Below, one piece after another: positions 47,256 to 60,517 of a stretch of DNA of 64,000 bases. The notes below the pieces were generated by a model, which was not told the DNA's origin, did not search any database, and was given only the letters and a program-made list of their open reading frames with translations. The stretch comes from Leptodactylus fallax (taxonomy: Eukaryota; Chordata; Amphibia; Anura; Leptodactylidae): contig CAMRHE010000168.1 of NCBI GenBank assembly GCA_947044405.1, positions 744,501 through 808,500 on the forward strand, read 5' to 3'. Position numbers and translations under genes: made by a program. Each line of letters starts with the position of its first letter. Positions within the stretch are counted from its first letter, which is position 1.

Positions 47256-48916
47256 ATTTATAGGTTATGTTTGGGTTCACAAAGTGATTGGGTACAGTCA
47301 AAGCAGCTTGGGCAGGGTTAGAGGAGTAGTTTATCATATCTAAATTTGCCCCAGTGTGCTCCACTGATTTTGTCCCACTTTGTCATCTGAAAGTTGTGAG
47401 ATATAGATAATATACATATTAAGTGACATAAGTAAATTGTAAACCAGTTTTGAAAGGTAAACAAGACACAAAGTATTGTGACCCCAAATCGAAGAGAATT
47501 ACAGAAGAACCTGGATCAGTGAACACAGGCTAGAATACAATCATCTTGTTTTGAACTATACAGTATTAACAATACATTACTACATACAAAAATTATATGT
47601 ATACATCTACTGTATATATAGTTATACATATTCATAATACAGTAAATGTGTAACTATCCAGTAGTAACAATTAGAAAGTTTTTGAATTGCAATATACAAT
47701 AAATGAATAACAGTACTTTTATACACATACACAATTTTATCCCACCTTTAAGAAAGATCTTAAGCAGATGCAGCTTAAAAAAAAAAAAAAAAAAAGGAAG
47801 AATCTTTATACTTTTTTTTTTTTTTATATATCCTTTGGCATTTTGTCTACAGGTTTTGCATTTCTCTGCATTGTGCTGTTGGTCTCTCAGGCGAGGAAGG
47901 GTTTAATAAATCAACTGCATAGAGCTGTAGGGCCCTGCAGAGATATTCAGATCAATCTGATGCAAGTTTGTCATGAAGCTAAAGGTCTCCAGCTAAAGAG
48001 AGAAGCTGTGGCAGATGTCATCTCAGCCGCAGTGCTGTCCCTCGCTGAAACCCATTACCTCGTAGTGTATCCCAGATGCTCATTTACCTTCATATTCCTT
48101 ATCTAAAGTCTCCCAAAGTCTGCATTAGATAAAAATAATCTGTATACAATAATGCATATGAAAACACGCAGTAAGTAAAAAAAATTTAAGACAAATGTGC
48201 TACTCAATGTTCTGCACATAAACAGTAGTGAAGTTTGATCAATTTAAGTTCAGACATTTTAGTGAAAGCCAGACAAGGGCTTATAAGTGAAAAAGAAAAA
48301 GGGACCCTAAAGTAAACAGCAAAATGCCCCATCTCCTTCACCAAGATGCAGTGCTGCACAGTGGCTGCATTTATTGTAGTGCTGTGTTCCAGAGGTGGTG
48401 GCGGTCGCCACATCCAGCAGAGTAGGGACCCACTATACAGAGTTCACAGTCAAGTGGCTAGAGGACTTATACACCTTGATCAAAATGTATAGCATGAACC
48501 TCAATGTATAATATTGGGATGTGCGACCCATGTTTTTTTCTAAAATGATAGTCCTACAAAATTTCAATACATCTCTAATACAAGGGAGCGTACTCAAAAA
48601 TAGATATGTATGAATCTACAAATACACCCCAACAAGTCTAATAAATAAAATAAACTCAATTATACCAAATTTGACAATTAAATTCATGAAAAAAAAAAAA
48701 AAAAGGTCAGAATTAATAAATTAAAAACCATCTAAAAACTTTTATAGCCAGTAGCTGTCTATATAGTAAAACATAAACCAGCCCCCTAATTCATAAATTG
48801 TCAATATATCCATTATAAATATATCAGCTTCATACAAGAGGCTATGATAAAAAAAAATATATAAAAATGGTCGTAAAATCAATATTTATATTTAGATATA
48901 TTTATATTTGTAATAT
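47256..48916. other. Non-coding DNA
   Basis: A-tracts at 47778-47795 and 48690-48705 and a T-tract at 47812-47824. No gene recognised; the frame at 47768-48106 has a hydrophobic start but no family signature. Confidence 0.4.
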
Positions 48917-48917
48917 T

Positions 48918-49119
48918 AGGCCCAGTTCACATCTGTGTTCGGGTTTCCGTTCGGGGAGTCCGCTTGGGGATCCCCCGAATGGAAACATATACGCATAAAA
49001 AAAAGCGGTTTACCGTGGACCCCATAGACTATAATGGGGTCTGTGTGGTTTCCACTCGGTTTCGGTTTCCAAGCGGACTCCCCGAACGGAAACCCGAACA
49101 CAGATGTGAACCAGGCCTT
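48918..49119. repeat. Foldback MITE with near-perfect ends
   Basis: GGCCCAGTTCACATCTGTGT + TCGGGTTTCCGTTCGGGGAG + TCCGCTTGG is mirrored by CCAAGCGGACTCCCCGAACG + GAAACCCGAACACAGATGTG + AACCAGGCC. A stem of about 50 bp. Confidence 0.85.
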
Positions 49120-49308
49120 ACACCCCGGAATGACAATGATAATATCAAATAACTAAATACAATGGACCTGCCCAAAAAAGCTATTGCAGCTACGACCTCC
49201 AACGGCTTCCTATGGGAGCTGAATTTAATAAATGATGAATTTGGTATAATTGAGTCTATTTTATTTATTCATCGGATTTGTTGGGATGTATTTGTAGGTT
49301 CAGATCTA

Positions 49309-49612
49309 CAGTGGGGAAAAAAAGTATTTAGTCAGCCACCAATTGTGCAAGTTCTCCCACTTAAAAAGATTCGAGAGGCCTGTAACTGACATCATAGGTA
49401 GATCTCAACTATGAGAGACAAAATGAGAAAACATATCTAGAAAATCACATTGTCTGATTTTTTAAAGAATTTATTTGCAAATTATGATAGAAAATAAGTA
49501 TTTGGTCACCTACAAACAAGCAAGATTTCCGGCTCTCACAGACCTGTAACTTCTTTAAGAGCCTCCTCTGTCCTCCACTCATTACCTGTAGTAATGGCAC
49601 TGGTTTGAGTAC
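49309..49612. mobile_element. Left end of a Tc1-like element, family F
   Basis: After TA 49307-49308 comes CAGTGGGGAAAAAAAGTATT, then TAGTCAGCCACCAATTGTGC and on to TCCTCTGTCCTCCACTCATT, about 300 bp of the terminal repeat and 5' region. No coding part or right end follows. The matching right end of another copy is at 60517. Confidence 0.85.
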
Positions 49613-51185
49613 ATACAAACTCCTTGAAGATGATTTTAGTAGAATAAAGTACTTCAGTAAATGCAAATACAATACATAATACATGAGACTTGCACACATA
49701 ATTTTAACAGTTTCCTAACTATTCAATACCAGTGATGTTTGAGGTGGGGATCTGGGTATTTAACAGTCAGTTCAGCTGCATGGGGACTATAAAAAATAAA
49801 GCATTAGTCTAATGTCTTGTATCATCAGCACATGTTCCCATAAGGGAAAGTTTCCCATGACCTGGCTTTAGAACTTTAAAGCAGTTCCAGTATAAAAAGT
49901 TGGCAATGAGTTTAGATCATGTACTGCAACAGATTTTCCATTAATGAATAATGTAAGTCGTAATGCAGTGTGCGGTTCTGTATTCCTGGCACTGTTCCAT
50001 CTGCTATATAAAAGTGGAGCAACTATTAAATATCTGGGGACAGAACAATAAGACAAACCTGTAAGTAAGTGATCCTGTATGTGCAAGCAAGCTGCAAAAG
50101 CTATTAATGGTGTAAAGGATGTTAAGTGATATATGAGAGGTGATGGCCATTTTGATTTATACACTTAGAGAGTCATCCTTTGATTGTAATCTTAATCACC
50201 TGATATTACCATACGCTCAATACATCACAATGGATGTACTGTAAAATAAAGATATGAAATATGATTTTCAATAATCATAAATAGACTGTACATTTCTCCT
50301 GGATTGATGGAAAAACCATTAAACCCAACATGGCTCCTTTTTGGACTTTCCCATGAGATACAGTACTTCTGATAAATCCTAACTGAATGCTATGCAGCAT
50401 TTCAACAAGGGGGCACTGATATAAATACACACACTCTAGAACAATGTACCCACATACACAACAACCACACAGGAACTCATTTCCAAAGAGAGAACTAGGA
50501 ATTTAAAAAATGTAACTTTCAGGTGCTTTTTTCACCTGAAATTTAAGGGGAGGGGTGAGGGTTCAGTCTGGGGGAAGGGGAGCATGGAGGGGTGGATCGG
50601 GGGCCTCAGGTGCACAGTCTTTTCTGATCACATCATTAACGCTTTGTCTCCGCTGTGTCGAACCCGGGTCTCATTATTAATAAGCATGAGGCTTCAACAT
50701 GTAAAAATGCTTTTACAGGCGTTATTGCAACCTCTGGAGACAGGTCAGTCAAGCTGCACAATGTTTGATTTAGTGTAATGACTGCATGACTAGGTCAAGA
50801 TGAATCTAGTTCTACTGTCTCACAGACAATTAACAGTATGATATTAAGTCTGTAAATTATAAAAGAGCCAAGCCTGTGCCCCCATATTATAAAGAGGTAG
50901 GTTTAGGGGAAAGCGTAAGAAATGTGGACAATTACCTCCTGTGAATGAGTGTGCCATGGGAATTTTTTTTTTTTTGTTTCAAAAACAGGCAGGTACCTAC
51001 TGGATTAGATATGTGTATAATCTACTGCACTTTTTAATAAAAGAAACTTTTCTACAAAAAAAAAAAAAATTATACCTAATGGTATACATTTTACACAGAG
51101 AGACTATGAATGACTGAATGCATGTACAGTGATATATATGGGAACTTTCCATCCTGAATGAAAGTCAGGAAATCTGACCAAAGGC
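49613..51185. other. Non-coding DNA
   Basis: Nothing recognised apart from A/T tracts at 50961-50974 and 51056-51069. Confidence 0.4.
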
Positions 51186-51189
51186 TTAA

Positions 51190-51686
51190 AGGAGTATTCC
51201 CATGAACATAATCATATCTATATTTGTAGATAATTAAAAGTTAAACATTTTTGCAAATATAAGTAGTTAAAAATTCTGCAGATTTTTTAAGATTTTCCCT
51301 ATCTAAATGGTGACAGCCTGTTGTCTTGATCGGTTGCCAACGGATACGACCACAAATGCAGAAACTTTATATGGTCTGGGACTTGTGAAAACCCAGCCGT
51401 GATTTTCTTATTGTAGTTGGGTTATCAGGCAGGGACACTACATGTAGGAGAAGATATCCCGGCCACAATAAGGAAATCTTTGCTGATTTTCTGACCTTAG
51501 AAAGGTCCTGCATTCATGGTCGTATCCACTGGCAACCGATCACGACAAGATCAAGACTGTGACTACAAGATATTTAGCGAAAATCTTTAAAACTCTGCAA
51601 AATGTTTAATTATTTATATTTGCAAAAATGTTTAACTTTTAATTATCTACAAATTTAAAAATGGTTATGTACATGGAAAGACCCTT
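51190..51686. mobile_element. Foldback MITE, second copy of the 23553 family
   Basis: TTAA at 51186-51189 and 51687-51690. It starts AGGAGTATTCCCATGAACAT and is close to the 23.5-kb copy along its whole length, same orientation, with the arms still paired. Confidence 0.93.
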
Positions 51687-51690
51687 TTAA

Positions 51691-52317
51691 GCATGAAATG
51701 AACAAAGTCTTATGCTTTATTGTGTTGTGCCAGCAAGAACTCTGCGCAAAATATAAAATATTAAGATAAACTGATAGAACATAAATTTATAGATGTGAAA
51801 ATAAAATAAGATATGTACAAATGTATTAAAAGCCAATAGTGTACATTTACATTGTGGTTTTAACTACAGTATGGCATAAATGTGCTGCACCTTAGTCACA
51901 TCTTGGCGCATGTATTTTGAGCTAAAATTTTTCTGAATTTCTAGACATGTGAGCACGGCATGTCTTAATGTCTTAAATACTTTAAAATGCGGCGAAACAG
52001 CATCAAGGTATAAACATAGACTACATAGTCTAAAGATACAACAGATTTATCTTCCAGAATCAGTCACGGTCATAAATCTGGCGTATTTGCATGCTGGCTG
52101 TGTAAGTTTTTGCTGTATTAGTAAAACTTGGCCAATATCATTATCTTCATCATCTTGACAATACAATGGTGAAGGCTTATCAAAGCTGGTGCAAGAGAAA
52201 AGTGGAGCTCATGTCTATATCAACCTATTAGGTCACTGTTTTTTTTTTTTTGTTTTTTTGTTTTTTTTTACAAAGGACCTCTTAATAATGAAAACTTTAA
52301 TCTTTTTGTTTAGTTAG
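51691..52317. other. Non-coding DNA
   Basis: A T-rich tract at 52240-52270; nothing else. Confidence 0.4.
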
Positions 52318-52321
52318 TTAA

Positions 52322-52814
52322 AGGGAGTTAAGTCACTTTTCCTCCCTAAACCAGTTCTAGCATATGTAGCGTCAAGTAATGACCTTTTCTATGGTGCCTC
52401 TCACTAAGCTTTCTGCTGCTGAAAACTGTAGTTATAAGCTTTCAAAACCTTATGCAAATTTACCTTAACTAGTCACAAGGGGAGCGGAGAGGCTTCATCT
52501 AGTCATGCAGTCAGTGCACTACATCACACCCTGTACAGTGTGACCAACATGTAACCCTCATAGTGAGACGTACGCCTCATACTCTAACTGACTGCTGACC
52601 TCACAGGGTGTAATTTATTGTACTGACTTCATTACTAAATGAAGCTGCCCCTCTGTAACTAGTTAAGTTAAATTTGCATATATCAATATAAGGTTCTTAA
52701 AGTTTAGAACTTTTCAACAGCAGCTTAGTGAGGGCCACCATAGGAAAGCTCATTACTGATGCTGCACACACTGGGATTAGTTTAAGGTAGATAAATACAC
52801 ATGACAGGTTCTCT
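52322..52814. repeat. Foldback MITE, T2-like
   Basis: TTAA at 52318-52321 and 52815-52818. Arms GGTGCCTCTCACTAAGCTTT, TATGCAAATTTACCTTAACT and ACACCCTGT are mirrored at 52600-52745. The right end is ATGACAGGTTCTCT. Confidence 0.75.
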
Positions 52815-52818
52815 TTAA

Positions 52819-53631
52819 ATAGTCACTAACTTTTCAGACAACTTTGTAATGCACTTTAATAGCAAATGTCACTGCTTTCTGCCTGATAAATCATTCCAAT
52901 GTTCCTGCCACTAGGTGTCCTCTTTCTAACTAGCTTGCTGTTCACATCCTGTTACCAGGAAAGTTCCATCCTTAGTTATCTTCAAAAGCAAAATATCTTC
53001 ACAGTAAGTGGAGGGAGGAAGAGCTGGTTTCCTTCACACAGTGAATAGAAAAGGGAAAAGCTGATTTTCCAGACAGCTTCCACATTTCTGAAACAGCTTT
53101 TCCTGCCTATACATTGGACTGAAAGCATTCTACAAGATCTTATAGCTTACAATGTAAGAAATGTTTACTTATGTACTTTTACCTATTTCTGGCTGCCTGT
53201 GTTATTACAAATGGGATGTTAGCCGCAGCAGACAGCTAGCAGTTTTCTTGACTGTGGTCATAGATTTCTCTTTTTCTTTGACACTCTACTGCAAATATAA
53301 GGCACAGTGCAGCTAGATTATGGACACTTGAGCTTTTCTCAGCTATTTGTTTGCTATTTTACAGTTGGTTCTGGTAGAATTACATGTGCATAAACTAGTA
53401 GTAGAAGTAGTAGTAGTAGTAATGGATAGGAAAGGGGGAGAGACTGCTCTTTATTGTACATTCCCCCAGCCTCAGGGAGAAAAGTAAAATGTGATACAGC
53501 CATAATGGGGCTGCAAAAACATAATTACCAGCAGAAAAACTGCTAGAAAATCACGTATAAAGTCTTCTACTGACAGAGAATAGCAATACTCTACAGACAT
53601 TTCAACTTTTCCTGAAAACTCAGGTACCCTT
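52819..53631. repeat. Possible TTAA-type element
   Basis: TTAA 52815-52818, then ATAGTCACTAACTTTTCAG. The far side reads CTGAAAACTCAGGTACCCT before TTAA near 53632. Inverted similarity is limited to about 10 bp at the ends. Confidence 0.35.
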
Positions 53632-53634
53632 TAA

Positions 53635-54604
53635 ATACTCACATGCACTAAATTGCTACACTGCTTTTGACTCCTGAATTAAAAACTAAACTAAACTGGC
53701 TGGTTGACATTGTCAGCCAGTGTGTCATGACAGACGGTCGCCCCAACAGTGACATTCTTGCAGTTGCCTGGTTACTTGCACATAGAATATTACACAAAGT
53801 GGTCTGTGCAACTAGTAAATATTAGGTCACTAAGATTTCATAAGTCAAATACATACATATTACATTTATGTTTGTGGCCAATTATGTCTTTTCTTTTGTA
53901 AAGTTTAGATACCATTTGATGTGCAACCATGAAAAGACTTAGGACATTACCTAGTTCCTAATGCTGTGTCACAAAGCTATACAGTTACAGCATATTATGG
54001 CAACACTATCTGAATCTCATGAGTTTTCTAGTGAACCAACAGTTAAGCTAGGTTCACACAGTGTGACTGCTGCCTTAGATACATTACCATAGAGACAGAT
54101 ACTTGATTCATTATAATTGCAGGAGGTCCAATATTCTAATACTAAAAAGGTTCTAGAGAGATTCCACACTTTTGCCAATCAAAACTGGCCTAAAGAAAAC
54201 AAATTTGCTGTTTTGCTTTTGAACCATCATTTACAGTAAAGATGATTATAATTTAGAAAGGACATTGACAAGGAATATATTAAAAAAAGATAATACTGTA
54301 GTTCCCACCTAAGGTTTCACTGAAACGCTCCTCTTGAATTTTTTGGCCTTACGTTAGATATCTAGAAACATCATCCCAGATGTTTCCAAGAGTGAGCAGC
54401 CAATGTATTCAACCCAATGTAAAAAACATGACAGAAGCTTTATTCAGTCAGGTTTTTTTTTTTACTTTTCTGACGGATGAAAAAGTCATGCATGCAGGAC
54501 TTTTTCTTCAGTTACAAAAGCAAACATGACAGAAGACAGCATCCATCATGTTGGTTGTTTACATTATTGTCAATGAAAACCAACACAGACGGAGGGGGCA
54601 TATG
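53635..54604. other. Non-coding DNA
   Basis: Solo GTTCACACAG end near 54052. Nothing else. Confidence 0.4.
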
Positions 54605-54768
54605 CCAAGGAGATCCAAAACTGTGGTTCACTGAACTTGATGGAGTCCTTGGGGGGAATTCCTAGAAGGTCAGTGGCTAGCTCATGCCTGCTATCTACCT
54701 CTAATGTGAGCAGCAGCCCCCAGGACACCATCAAGTTCAGTGAACCACAGTATGGGGTCTCCTTGCCT
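54605..54768. repeat. Foldback element
   Basis: CCAAGGAGATCCAAAACTGT + GGTTCACTGAACTTGATGG is mirrored by CCATCAAGTTCAGTGAACC + ACAGTATGGGGTCTCCTTG. A stem of about 45 bp around a ~65-bp loop. Confidence 0.75.
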
Positions 54769-55639
54769 CATGCCTAATGAAGGGTGTTTTCCACCCGATA
54801 TGTTGTACTGGAAACATGTACTTCAACAGCTGTGTCTGATAAACTGACACTTGAGAAATACTTTTGCATTTAAGTCAATTTATAATATATTCTAAGAAGC
54901 ATAACTACCAAGCTGTGCTGTTTACTTCTTTTTGGATACATACATGTAGGGAGATGGTCAGCCCTACACAGAACATACATCCAAATATCTATTACCACCA
55001 TGAGAGCGCTGCCCAGACTGTATGGTTGAACTAAAGGGTAGAGGCAGGTGGCAATTTCAGAGCAAATTGCAGGTCGATTTGCATATACATAAAAAAAGAT
55101 TATTCTCTCTGCTCTGAGAGGTTTTTTTGGACCTGACAGACTCCTTAAAAACAGAATGCCTATCTCGCTGCATCCTGTAGCTAGTGACTTCTATTGTCAA
55201 AAAAAAAAAAAAAAAAACAGGGTCCCTATGGATCCTATTCTTAAACAAGACACAAAGGTAATTAACATGTGTGTGATTGCTTTGTCATGCTGCATTCCAT
55301 TTTAAAGGTAATTTGTACAGTTAAAAAAAAACAGGATACAATATCATAGTGTGAATCGAGCCTAATTTCTTGTGTTTATCACATTCTCTGCTTGCAGTCG
55401 TTGAATTGAAAGCTTTCATTATCTACTTTCAGAAAGATGGAAGACACAGCTCTAATAACTGTACTGTCACAAGTACCTGTGTTCACACTTTCCTTTGCAA
55501 TGACAAATGAATATTCAGCGCTTGGTACCCTGCCAATAAAAGGTGATTGAACAACCCCTTTTTGTTTTATTGTTGTCAAAGGGGACAGTCCCTTTAATTT
55601 GTCTGATTATATGACTTTCTATATCTTTCTAAGGAGATG
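54769..55639. other. Non-coding DNA
   Basis: A-tract at 55200-55216; nothing recognised. Confidence 0.4.
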
Positions 55640-57320
55640 TATGGACATAGAAGGTGAGGTGCTTCTCTAACAAGAAACCATGGATTAATTCTGATATAAA
55701 AGCTCTTCTCAAAGAGAAGAAGATGGTATTTAAATCAGGAGATAAGGAAGGACTGAGGGATGTACAAAAAGAGCTGAGATGTCAAATCCGGTAGGGAAAA
55801 GCCAATTATAAGAGAAAAAAGGAACAGCAAAAAAGCAAAAACATCAGTGCAGTCTGGAAAGGTCTTAAGTCAATTTCTGGTCACAGACAGCCTGTCTCCG
55901 AGGTAGAAGGAGATGCTAATTGGCTTAATGAACTAAATCTATTCTTCAATTGATTTGATCACACACCAGCTCCTCCCACTCCAGCATGTCATTCAATCCT
56001 CTCTCACACACTGACCTCACCTCCTGCTGTTAGTTCTCACCTCCAGATCAGTGAATCTAGCAATCAGTCATCTAGCTACAGTGTCATCTTTACACGTGCC
56101 CAGGTGAGAAAGGAACTGAAAGAGATCAAGGCTGGGAAAGCCTCAAAACCAGATGGCATCAGTGCAAGGCCAATTAACACTTGCGGGGACCAGCTGTGTG
56201 GTTTTATTACATATATGTTCAATATGAGCCTGAAGCTGGGAATGGTACCACAACTGTGGAAATCATCTTGTGTGATACCAGTTCCAAAGACACCTCATCT
56301 GATGGACCTTAACGACTACAGACCTGTAGCATTGACATCACACCTGATGAAGATCTTCGAGAGACTGGTTCTCACACATCTCCGCCCTCTAGTGAGCTCG
56401 GCTATGGACCCTCTCCAGTTTGCTTATCAGCCGAGCATTGGAGTGGATGATGCCATCATCCACCTTCTGCACAGAGCTCTCTCTCACCTGGAGAAACCAG
56501 AGAACACTGTGAGAATAATGTTCTTTGATTTCTCCAGTGCTTTTAACACCATACAACCAGGGCTACTGAGAGACAAGCTTGCCCTTGCTGGAGTGGACCA
56601 CCATCTCTCCAACTGGATCCTAGACTACCTCACAAACAGACCTTAGTATGTGAGAGCCCGGGACTGTGTGTCAGACACCGTGATCTGTAATACGGGGGCA
56701 CCTCAGGGTACAGTTCTTGCCCCTTTCCTCTTCACACTGTACTCTGCAGATTTTAGGTGCAACTCATCTAGCTGCTACCTACAGAAGTATTCTGATGACA
56801 TTGCAATAGTAGGCCTCATCACAGATGGAAATGACAGGGAGAACAGAGAATTCAACCAGGATTTTGTGGACTGGTGCCAGCGGAACCACCTTAGGATTAA
56901 TGCTGGGAAGACCAAGGAGATGGTGGTGGACTTTCGTAAGTGCAGATACCCTCCTAAACCAGTGGACATCCAGGGGATGGGCATTGAGACTGTCAACACC
57001 TATAAGTACCTAGGGGTGCTCCTCAATAATAAGCTGGACTGGGCAGATCACCTGGATGTACTGTACAGGAAGGGCCACAGCAAGCTCTACCTGCTTAGGA
57101 GGCTGAGAGCTTTTGGAGTCCAGGGGGCACTTCTTAGGGCCTTTTTCAACTCTGTAGTGGCAGCCGCCATCTTCTTCGGAGTGGCCTTCTGGGGGAGTAG
57201 CAGATCAACCAGGGATAGGAATAGACTCGACAAGCTGATTAGAAGGGCCAGCTCTGTCCTTGGGAGCCCCCTGGACCCAGTGCAGGTGGTGGGTGACAGA
57301 AGGATACTGTCCGTGTATCT
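55640..57320 (+). mobile_element. Non-LTR retrotransposon (CR1/Rex1-like), internal part with RT
   Basis: The longest of three copies of this LINE. It begins with the linker between endonuclease and RT (KPWINSDIKALLKEKKMVFK, with frame breaks) and covers the whole RT. It stops at GDRRILSV near 57318, where the other copies continue into a 3' UTR. The endonuclease domain is missing. Confidence 0.88.
56101..57318 (+). pseudogene. LINE reverse transcriptase, one nonsense codon
   Basis: One frame from about 56101 to 57318, interrupted only by TAG at 56644-56646 (Gln expected in RPQYV). Motifs in order: SSCVIPVPKTPHLMDLNDYR and ALTSHLMKIFERL (fingers), QFAYQPSIGVDDAI, IMFFDFSSAFNTIQP (motif A, catalytic Asp), TGAPQGTVLAPFLFTLY (motif B), QKYSDDIAIVG (motif C, YxDD with both Asp), NHLRINAGKTKEMVVDF and NTYKYLGVLLNNKLDW (thumb). 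The catalytic residues are all there. It copies element RNA at a nicked target when intact. The apparent start at 56104 is GTG, so the true frame opens further upstream. Confidence 0.88.
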
Positions 57321-58254
57321 TATCTTTATATTTACACTGCTGGCAAAAACAGCTTTCCGGTGTTCAGTATTGACGAACAAAACAGCAATAAACCTCTAAC
57401 AACTTAGGGCTACGCTGCCAAACACAACTGCTTTTTCTAAACCAATCACTTCTCTGTGCTTGATAAAAATCTGCTGCATTCAAGTCCACATTTCAAGTTA
57501 ACGTTGCTGTTTTTTTCTCTCCCAGGGAAGAGTAATATTATTCTATTAGAAGAAAAGAAGTAAATGGAACTGCAGCACCAACCCAATTATTTTCATGTAA
57601 GTAATTCTACCTATAGTGGCAGGAAGCATAGCAAGATTGTATTCAACAATATCGTATTCAGCAAGTTAAATTAAGAAGGACTGTTGAAATTAACTCAAAA
57701 GAGAATATATTAGATATGCACCTACAACGTGCAAGAATGAAATAGTTTTTTTTTACCTCTTGTTTCTGTAGGAGAATCTAACTGAATTAGATTTCCATTA
57801 CAGAAATGTTTTTAAATTGCGGTGCCCTCTGGGTATTGGAGAATTGGATAATACAAGCACTTTAGACAGCAATATGTAATATATCAATTTCTGTCACAGG
57901 CAACAAATCTGTACGAGACAGATATAAATAATGTTCTTGCTTTGATTGGTGGTGCTCTAAACACAGACTAAGTTTGCCTGAGAAAAATAATATAAGCAGG
58001 TAGAATCTGAAATCAAATAGATTGCTTTTTACTTTTATGTCGATTATAATCCTATATTCTCTACTCAAAAATTGGGGTGTCAAGATAGAACCACCAATCT
58101 CTTTAGATTCCTAGACAGTCCAGAAACCTGATCTTGTTTTTATCTTTCATAGATGTGTGGAATGCGATCGGAAGGTCCCTGAAGTAATAAAGCTTATGGG
58201 AGTTACAATTCATAAAAACTACCCAAAACATCTTGGACCACTGGACCATATATC
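57321..58254. other. Non-coding DNA
   Basis: Starts with TATCTTATCTTTATATTT directly after the LINE break, possibly a tail remnant. Nothing else recognised. Confidence 0.4.
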
Positions 58255-58258
58255 TTAA

Positions 58259-58857
58259 AGGGTTTTCCGGGCAAAAAATGTTTTTTTTTTTTGTTTTTTT
58301 TTAAAAAAAAGGTCTGTTAGTGCTGTTAATGGGTTAATAAATGTACTGATATACCTTTAGAAGTGTTTTGAGTGATTTCTGGGTGTCTCTGGGAGCTCCA
58401 GGCATCTTCTGCATTTATTTACATCGTTCAGCTTCCTGCTATGTAACTTCCCCACTAACTCCCTCTCACCTCACTACCCCCTTCCTCTCTCCCTCCCATA
58501 CATCCCCTCCCTGTCTCTCTAGCTATCCCGCCCACTACTAGCTCTTCCCAACCTACTCAGCCCAACCCCATTATATACTTACCTCTCTTCCTTCTTCCTG
58601 CGGGATGGCCCATCCTTCTTTTCTGACTGCCAGGCTACAGTCTCAATGCTGGTCTGTGCTCTGCAGCGACGATCCACTTCTACTGCGCAGTAGAGGCGGA
58701 TTATTGGCAGCAGAGCAGCGCTCGCAGTCAGAAAAGAGGGAGAAGCCGTCCCGCAGCAAGATAGGCAAGTATGATGGAGTGGATGGGGGGGGGGGGAGGA
58801 AGTAGTAGTGACGTTCCGTTTCCATGTAGGTATTTCCATTTATCCCAGACAATCCCT
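58259..58857. repeat. TTAA-flanked MITE, same family as 35260-35940
   Basis: TTAA at 58255-58258 and 58858-58861. Ends AGGGTTTTCCGGGCAAAAAA and TATCCCAGACAATCCCT. It contains CTGCGCAGTAGAGGC and a G-run at 58787-58799. Confidence 0.75.
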
Positions 58858-58861
58858 TTAA

Positions 58862-59853
58862 GTTACTGCAAAGTAAACGCTCCCAATGTGTTTCCCTTTT
58901 CATTCACTATTGTATTGCTATTTCCTCCTTTGCTTTGTCTTTTTTTGCTCTTTTGTATTTTTGCCAAAAAAGGGGATGGCTCCTTTGTATTACTTTACCT
59001 TTGAAAATGTTTTGTTTTATTGTATATGCATCTGGCATAAAATAACCTCTTGTTCTAACACAAATTATTGTTCCCTCATTTAATCTTTTATGGAAACGTT
59101 AAAGAAAAATACGGAACGCGAAAAAAAAAAAAAGCTTATTATGCTACTGAACACAGACCCCATGATTCTTCAGTACTAACCAAAAACCTTTCAGACTATA
59201 GAAAACTGGGTATATCCAAAGAAAGATGGGGAGAAAAATGATATATGCTGTAAAGGACATAACATAGTCATTTTGGTAATATTAGACCGTGATTACCACC
59301 ATAGAAAAAAAAAGTAGTGAAAACATAACCTAAATGCAATCTGCACAGGGGTCCAGTAGGCAAGACCCAGGTTATGGACGCACTGTGCCACCTGGGTCAC
59401 TCTCAAGAGTATTGTCTAATTAGCCTCCACACTATTCACCCTTTAATCCCCATATGGGGATCTAGACTTTGCTGCAGGAAGTCTACCAGAGCGCTACCTC
59501 TCAGGTTCGTACAAATGGCTGCTGGCCAAAGGCCAGAGATGCGCCAATGCATAGCATCAGGGGTCAGGCAACAGACTAGCCTAATACAGGCAGCGTTCGT
59601 GCACAAGCAAATACCGTTCAGGCTCAGACAGACAGAAAGTCAGACAGCCCTACAAATTCAGTAGTCAAAGGTAAGTCAACTATGGGTGGAACTACGTGTT
59701 CAGTAATCAAAAGAAAAGCAAGGTTGGTGACAAATCGGGCAAATCAGAAAGAACGGACAAACACAAAGTCAGGAAACAGGTCAAAAGGTTGATACACAAG
59801 AAAATAGTCAGTATGCAGGATAAACCAGCAGAAACCCTGGCAGGAACAAGCTA
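58862..59853. other. Non-coding DNA
   Basis: Nothing recognised. Confidence 0.4.
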
Positions 59854-59854
59854 A

Positions 59855-60120
59855 GGGTATGTTCACATCTGTGCTCGGGGATTCAGTTCCCCATTCCACT
59901 TTAAAAATGCAGAGAGAAAAGTTCTGCAAGCAGGACTTATCTTTCCGCATTTTTCGGGTGGAAACTGGGAGTAAACCAGGCGAACCCCATTATAGTCTAT
60001 GGGGTCTGTGGGTTTCCGCGGGTAACCGCTTTTTAAGCAGATTAGGTTTCCATTTCTCGGATCCCCAAGCAGACCCGAGGAACAGAAAACCGAACGCAAA
60101 AAGTAACTGGGGAAAGGGCC
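59855..60120. repeat. GTTCACATCTG-type MITE
   Basis: GGGTATGTTCACATCTGTGC opens it. The inside resembles 48918-49119 (ATAGTCTATGGGGTCTGTG, GGATCCCCAAGCAGACCCGA). The right end is degraded. Confidence 0.6.
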
Positions 60121-60302
60121 TGCTGGGAGAAGACTGTCACCATTACAATTAGATTGCATGTATGGGGATGAAGTAATGATTTTGAAAGCTCAGAATTAGT
60201 GATTGTTATTATAGTGCTGATCTACATTCACAATAATTCTGGTTGTTAATGGAGACAGTCAGCAAGCTTGCTGTCAGACAATTTGCTGAGCTCATATAAC
60301 CA
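60121..60302. other. Non-coding DNA
   Basis: Nothing recognised. Confidence 0.35.
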
Positions 60303-60517
60303 AAATACTGACCAAATACTTACTTATTTTCCAGCATAATTTGTAAATAAGTTCTTAAAAAAAAAAAAATCAGACAATGTGATTTTCTAGATATGTTTTC
60401 TCATTTTGTCTCTCGTAGTTGAGGTCTACCTATGATGCCAATTACAGGCCTCTCTCATCTTTTTAAGTGGGGGAACTTGCACAATTGGTGGCTGACTAAA
60501 TACTTTTTTCCCCACTG
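60303..60517. mobile_element. Right end of a Tc1-like element, family F
   Basis: Mirror of the first ~215 bp of the piece at 49309: ACCAAATACTTACTTATTTT, then ATACTTTTTTCCCCACTG before TA 60518-60519. No coding part. Confidence 0.85.

Noticed and set aside
47768..48106. 112-codon frame with a hydrophobic stretch
   Set aside because: It begins in an A-tract and T-tract region; the Lys-rich and Phe-rich parts come from homopolymers, and the rest matches no family I know.
49309..60517. The two family F Tc1 ends read as one 11-kb element
   Set aside because: Each lacks coding sequence and the space between holds other complete elements; two solo ends are simpler.
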